Assembly (NCBI RefSeq): GCF_000934605.2
Contig: NZ_CP010897.2
Location: 4,030,001 to 4,094,000, forward strand
DNA: 64,000 nt
Direction of reading: 5' to 3'
From: Pandoraea vervacti
Lineage (GTDB): Bacteria > Pseudomonadota > Gammaproteobacteria > Burkholderiales > Burkholderiaceae
A program made the translations under genes and the position numbers. The notes below the pieces were generated by a model that did not search any database, was not told the origin of the DNA, and worked only from the letters and a program-made list of their open reading frames with translations. This document shows, one piece after another, positions 60,038 through 64,000 of this stretch (position 1 is the stretch's first letter; every line of letters starts with the position of its first letter).

Positions 60038-60434
60038 GCTGTGAGAACAGAATTATGTAAGAAACCAACGAGCCACGCAAGTGTTTTTTGCAATTCTTTT
60101 GTCATATCCCCGATTTGCCCGCCGCATCCGGCTTTCCATGCGGGATTAGCGCGGAATCGCCCTCACTGGCAAGCCTTTGCCGCTAGAACAATTACTCCAC
60201 GCAAACCCGCATCAAATCAGGGCTTTCCATGTGCTCGGCCCGGATACGGCACGGTATGCTACGGCTTTTTGCAACGCATCGAATGGCGCACCCGCTGCGC
60301 CGCGAGACAGAATCGGGCAAGGAGACGCCCCGCTCGCGCCCCCACACGACATGCGATGAAACGACGCATCGAGCCGCCCCCGCTCTTCCCCCGGCGCTCA
60401 CGATGCGATAAAAACCACACTCAAGGAGGCGCTC
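60038..60434. other. Intergenic region between tRNA-Arg and fadD
   Basis: 397 bp with no supported gene. The first 45 bp hold the tRNA promoter on the minus strand; the last 20 bp hold the fadD ribosome-binding site AAGGAGG. Short plus-strand frames through it do not show family resemblance or a ribosome-binding site. Confidence 0.55.
60052..60080 (-). promoter_or_regulatory. Sigma-70 promoter of the tRNA-Arg genes
   Basis: On the minus strand TTGCGT (60075-60080) and CATAAT (60052-60057) are separated by exactly 17 bp, placing the start about 8 bp ahead of the tRNA. It is the only strong promoter-like element for the tandem pair. Confidence 0.75.
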
Positions 60435-62087
60435 ATGGAAAAAGTCTGGCTCAAGAGCTATCCGCCCGGCGTGCCGGCCGAGATCGACGTCAACACGTAT
60501 CGTTCGCTGAACGACCTGTTCCTGCAAAGCTGCCAGAAGTTCGCGAACCGTCCGTCGTTCACCAATCTGGGTGTCACGCTGACCTTCGCCGAGCTCGAAC
60601 GTAAGTCGCGTGACTTCGCCGCGTATCTGCAAAGTTTGCCCGGTTTGCAACGCGGTTCGCGTGTTGCAATCATGTCACCGAACCTGCTGCAATATCCGGT
60701 TGCCGTGTTCGGCATTCTGCGCGCAGGGATGGTCGTCGTGAACGTCAATCCGCTATATACGGCGGGCGAACTCGAACACCAGTTAAAGGATGCGGACTGC
60801 GCGGCGATTCTCGTGATCGAGAACTTCGCCGCCACGCTGCAAAAGGCGCTGCCCAATACGCCGGTCAAGCATGTCATCACGACGGCGATCGGCGATCTGG
60901 TCCCCGCGCCGAAGCGCTGGATCGTGAACTACGTCGTGCGTCACGTGAAGAAGATGGTGCCGCAGTGGAACATCCCGCACGCGGTACCGATGCGCACCGC
61001 CCTGGCGCTGGGCGCGCGCGCGAAGTTGCAGGAAGCACAACTGGGGCACGACGACATCGCGTTCCTGCAATACACCGGCGGCACCACGGGCGTGGCCAAG
61101 GGCGCCATGCTCACGCATCGCAACATGATCGCGAATATGCTGCAGGCGCGGGCATGGATCGGCTCGGGACTCGAAGAAGGCAAGGAGATCATCGTTACGG
61201 CGTTGCCGCTGTATCACATCTTCTGTCTGACGGCGAACTGCCTGGTCTTTCTCCAACTCGGCGCCCTCAATCTGCTCATCACCAATCCGCGCGACATGCC
61301 GGGCTTCGTGAAGGAACTGGGCAAGTGGAAGTTCACGTTCATGACAGGGGTGAACACGCTCTTCAACGGACTGCTCAATACGCCGGGATTCGACCAGCTC
61401 GATTTCAGTGCGCTCAAGTGTGCGCTGGGCGGCGGCGCCGCCGTGCAACGTGCTGTGGCCGAGCGCTGGCAGAAGGTTACCGGGCATCCGCTGATCGAAG
61501 CCTACGGCCTGACCGAGACGTCGCCCGCCGTGTGTATCAACCCGCTGGGCAGCGAGTTCAACGGCTCCATCGGGCTGCCGATTTCGTCGACGGAAGTCAG
61601 CATCCGCAACGATGCCAACGAAGCGCTGGGCTTTGGTGAGGAAGGCGAAATCTGTGTCCGCGGCCCGCAAGTCATGAAGGGCTACTGGAACCGTCCCGAC
61701 GAGACCGCCAAGACCATCACGCCGGACGGCTGGCTTCGCACCGGCGACATCGGCACCATGGACGACCAGGGTTACGTGCGCATCACCGACCGCAAAAAGG
61801 ACATGATCATCGTGTCCGGCTTCAACGTCTATCCGAACGAAGTCGAGAGCGTGCTCGCGATGTGTCCGGGCGTGCTCGAATCCGCCGTGGTGGGCGTGCC
61901 GAGCGAGCGCACCGGTGAAGCGGTCAAGGCAGTCATCGTGAAGAAGTCGCCGGATCTCAACGAGAAGGCCATCATCGACTTCTGCCGCCAGCATCTGACG
62001 AACTACAAGGTGCCGCACGTGATCGAGTTCCGCACCGAGCTGCCCAAGACGCCGGTCGGCAAGGTGTTGCGCCGCGAATTGCGGTAA
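60435..62087 (+). CDS. fadD: Long-chain fatty acid--CoA ligase
   Basis: A 550-residue ANL-superfamily enzyme that activates fatty acids to acyl-CoA with ATP at the inner membrane. The AMP-binding P-loop is in IAFLQYTGGTTGVAKGAMLTHRN, followed by EAYGLTETSPAVCINP, the linker motif GWLRTGDIGTMDDQGYVRITDRKKDMIIVSGFNVYPNEVE, and the catalytic Lys near LPKTPVGKVLRRELR. Length and the N-terminal EKVWLKSYPPGVPAEID match FadD. AAGGAGG precedes the ATG, and a strong terminator follows. Confidence 0.95.
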   Translation: MEKVWLKSYPPGVPAEIDVNTYRSLNDLFLQSCQKFANRPSFTNLGVTLTFAELERKSRDFAAYLQSLPGLQRGSRVAIMSPNLLQYPVAVFGILRAGMVVVNVNPLYTAGELEHQLKDADCAAILVIENFAATLQKALPNTPVKHVITTAIGDLVPAPKRWIVNYVVRHVKKMVPQWNIPHAVPMRTALALGARAKLQEAQLGHDDIAFLQYTGGTTGVAKGAMLTHRNMIANMLQARAWIGSGLEEGKEIIVTALPLYHIFCLTANCLVFLQLGALNLLITNPRDMPGFVKELGKWKFTFMTGVNTLFNGLLNTPGFDQLDFSALKCALGGGAAVQRAVAERWQKVTGHPLIEAYGLTETSPAVCINPLGSEFNGSIGLPISSTEVSIRNDANEALGFGEEGEICVRGPQVMKGYWNRPDETAKTITPDGWLRTGDIGTMDDQGYVRITDRKKDMIIVSGFNVYPNEVESVLAMCPGVLESAVVGVPSERTGEAVKAVIVKKSPDLNEKAIIDFCRQHLTNYKVPHVIEFRTELPKTPVGKVLRRELR

Positions 62088-62193
62088 GTCTGGGGGGATG
62101 CGCTAACGGCGCTCACCCCAACGCGTTGCCCGTCCGATGTTTCGGCATGCATAACGACACATCGCGCGTCGAAACGACAACGGTAAACATGAA

Positions 62194-62222
62194 ACGGCCG
62201 GGACACTCCCGGCCGTTGTTGT
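62194..62222. terminator. Intrinsic terminator downstream of fadD
   Basis: ACGGCCGGGA (62194-62203) and TCCCGGCCGT (62207-62216) form a perfect 10-bp stem with a CAC loop, followed by TGTTGTTTT. It ends fadD transcription and faces the convergent tcdA gene. Confidence 0.88.
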
Positions 62223-62378
62223 TTTGGACGTCGATGGATCCCGCAGCGGTGCGTTCGGATGAGGCCGGATCGGCGCCCCCGTGCAATTCGCTTGTTCTAC
62301 CGACCACCCAATTCGTAACTTTTGGTTACAGACGCCGCGCGCAAGGCGCGGGAAAATCTCGGGCACGTGAGTGCCCTC

Positions 62379-63215
62379 TCAACGTCCGACCTTCGTTACC
62401 TGCTTTAAAACGTGAGCGGCGGCTGCCATGCCGAATGTCGCTGTGACACACATGCTCGAGCCGAAACCGGCGCAATTCAGACCTTGTGGGCCCGCAGCGG
62501 CTTCGGGCGCTTCCCCCGGCGCGCACGCCGCTTCCGGATAGTGCAAAGGTTCGTCCGAGTACACGGCCGGCACGTTGAACTTGGCTTTCGGGCCACGGAC
62601 AAAACCATGTTGCTTGCGTAATTGCGCACGCACTTTCGCAAGCAGCGGATCCTGAATCGTGCGGGCGAGATCATCGATACGAATCCGTGTCGGATCGATC
62701 TGACCGCCCGCACCGCCAACGGTGATCAGGCGCTGCTTGTGCGCCACGCTCCATGCGATGAGCGCCGTCTTCACCCGAACGCTGTCGATGGCGTCGACCA
62801 CCCAGTCGAAGCCGCCGGCCAACAGGGCGTCGAGATTTTCGAGTTCTACGAAGTCCTCGACGAGCGTAAGCTGGCAACCGGGATTGATGGCCACGATGCG
62901 TTCGGCCATCGCGGCAACTTTCGGTTTGCCGTAGTTGCCATCGAGGGCATGCACCTGACGATTGGTATTGCTTTCGGCGACGTTATCGAGATCGATGAGT
63001 GTGAGCCGTCCCACGGCGCTTCGCGCCAGCGCTTCGGCCACCCACGAACCTACGCCGCCGATACCGATGACGGCCACGTGGGCTTCACGCAAACGCGCGA
63101 GACCGTCGTCACCGTACAAACGCGCGAGACCGCCGAAACGGCGGTTCGCGTCATAATCCACCTCCGATGGCGTGGCAGGCACCGGAGCAACAACGATCGA
63201 CGGGGTACTGTTCAT
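62379..63215 (-). CDS. tcdA: tRNA threonylcarbamoyladenosine dehydratase TcdA (CsdL)
   Basis: A 278-residue ThiF/E1-like enzyme that dehydrates t6A37 of tRNA to the cyclic form using ATP. Signatures are RRFGGLARLYGDDGLARLREAHVAVIGIGGVGSWVAEALARS, LIDLDNVAESNTNRQVHALDGNYGK, DWVVDAIDSVRVK, and TVGGAGGQIDPTRIRIDDLARTIQDPL, all matching E. coli TcdA in order. The start at 63215 is the nearest ATG to the conserved region, but its codon overlaps the start of the divergent gene and no good ribosome-binding site is visible. A longer start up to 63293 is possible. Confidence 0.9.
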   Translation of the reverse strand: MNSTPSIVVAPVPATPSEVDYDANRRFGGLARLYGDDGLARLREAHVAVIGIGGVGSWVAEALARSAVGRLTLIDLDNVAESNTNRQVHALDGNYGKPKVAAMAERIVAINPGCQLTLVEDFVELENLDALLAGGFDWVVDAIDSVRVKTALIAWSVAHKQRLITVGGAGGQIDPTRIRIDDLARTIQDPLLAKVRAQLRKQHGFVRGPKAKFNVPAVYSDEPLHYPEAACAPGEAPEAAAGPQGLNCAGFGSSMCVTATFGMAAAAHVLKQVTKVGR

Positions 63216-64000
63216 GATGCGATGGGTAACGTCCTTGAAATGGCTGGCGATCACGATAGTCGCCATCGTGCTGGCATTCGCGGCGTTCATCACGTGGTTT
63301 GACTGGAACTACGCCCGGCCCTTCATTAACCGGGAAGTGAGCACCGCGACTGGGCGCCCCTTCGAAATTCGGGGCGACCTCTCGCTGCACTGGCTGGCCC
63401 CGAATGCACAGGCCCCAGGTCTGGGGCGCTGGCTACCGCGGCCTCGCCTGATCGCGAATGATATCGTGTTAGGCAACGTCGCGTGGAGCGATGCGCCGAA
63501 CATGATCTCGGTCGGCCGGCTCACCTTCTCGCTCGAATGGCTGCCGTTGCTCGAAAAGCACGTCGTCTTGCCCGAAGTCGCACTGTCCGCGCCGAAGGTG
63601 ATCGTCGAGCAACGGGCCGACGGACAAAACAACTGGACGTTTACCAAGGGCGACGGCAAGCCATCGCCCTGGAAGCTGCGCATCGGTCGTCTGATCCTCG
63701 AAGACGGTGTGATACGCGCGAATCTCGTGCCGCAGCAACTGGACCTGAGCGCCAACATCGCCACGATCGACGGTCAGGCGCCGTATGGCATTGGCGTCAC
63801 GCTCAAGGGCACGTTCCGAAAAGTCGCTGTCACGGGCAAGGCGCGCGCAGGCGATGTGCTCTCGCTGGAAGACGCCGGTGAGCCCTATCCGCTTGACGCG
63901 AGCGTGCGCATCGGGCGCACGCAGATCGCCGCAAACGGCACGTTCACGAATCCGGCGACGCTCTCGGCCCTCGACATGCATCTGCGTCTGGCCGGCCCGA
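63214..64000 (+). CDS. AsmA family protein (N-terminal part)
   Basis: The frame runs off the window; 262 residues are present. An N-terminal membrane segment (WLAITIVAIVLAFAAFITWF) is followed by FDWNYARPFINREVSTATGRPFEIRGDLSLHWL, the typical opening of AsmA-like proteins, and long beta-strand repeats (VSVGRLTFSLEWLPLLEKHVVLPEVALSAPKVIVEQ). AsmA-family proteins bridge the inner membrane and periplasm and take part in envelope lipid and outer-membrane homeostasis. ATG 63214 or 63217 is the start; the former overlaps the start codon of the divergent tcdA gene. Confidence 0.85.
   Translation, partial: MMRWVTSLKWLAITIVAIVLAFAAFITWFDWNYARPFINREVSTATGRPFEIRGDLSLHWLAPNAQAPGLGRWLPRPRLIANDIVLGNVAWSDAPNMISVGRLTFSLEWLPLLEKHVVLPEVALSAPKVIVEQRADGQNNWTFTKGDGKPSPWKLRIGRLILEDGVIRANLVPQQLDLSANIATIDGQAPYGIGVTLKGTFRKVAVTGKARAGDVLSLEDAGEPYPLDASVRIGRTQIAANGTFTNPATLSALDMHLRLAGP

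Overview
The window is GC-rich, densely coded DNA typical of Burkholderiaceae. A 684-bp LuxI-type synthase facing a LuxR regulator, Porin_4-type porins, an ssu-like sulfonate cluster and two identical-looking tRNA-Arg genes point most strongly to the genus Pandoraea (its pair is called ppnI/ppnR in what I recall). The genus assignment is inference, not a database result.

Layout. 1-5.3 kb: end of a Liv-type amino-acid/amide ABC transporter operon followed by an iron-dependent alcohol dehydrogenase. 5.4-6.36 kb: a DUF1801 gene and an AT-rich gap. 6.36-29.0 kb: an accessory block around a convergent luxR/luxI pair. It holds a halovibrin-like secreted protein, three very large proteins built of ~110-residue Ig-like repeats (two ending in RCC1-like repeats, one in Big2/lectin-like modules), a fourth large acidic repeat protein on the other strand, a ToxR-like membrane regulator with a FidL-like partner, and two autotransporters. 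29.1-30.3 kb: a GT9 glycosyltransferase. 30.4-42 kb: organosulfur use (multi-rhodanese protein, cysteine-dioxygenase-like enzyme, SfnB/DszC-like oxidoreductase, SsuD-like monooxygenase, class II aldolase, SsuA/C/B, a c-type cytochrome and a second Tat-exported binding protein). 42-54 kb: transporters and enzymes of ordinary metabolism (LysE/RhtB exporter, amidase, ModA-like binding protein, MHS-family MFS symporter with LysR regulator, glycine-zipper protein, L-lactate dehydrogenase with Lrp regulator, porin, amino-acid permease). 54-59.6 kb: TetR-controlled EmrA/EmrB/OprM-type tripartite drug efflux. 59.7-64 kb: two tRNA-Arg(ACG), fadD, tcdA and the start of an AsmA-family gene.

The most interesting content is the 6-29 kb block. 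A perfect 16-bp palindrome, CTGTCAACGTTGACAG, occurs four times: in front of luxI, twice in the divergent gap between the giant repeat genes, and upstream of an autotransporter. These are lux-box-like sites, so the repeat proteins and at least one autotransporter are probably a quorum-sensing regulon. The repeat proteins lack recognisable signal peptides although their domains look like cell-surface modules. One of the giant genes carries a 1-nt frameshift. Next to them, a ToxR-like regulator plus FidL-like gene beside autotransporters resembles the marT-fidL-misL arrangement of Salmonella SPI-3. I see no insertion sequence, integrase, prophage or CRISPR array.
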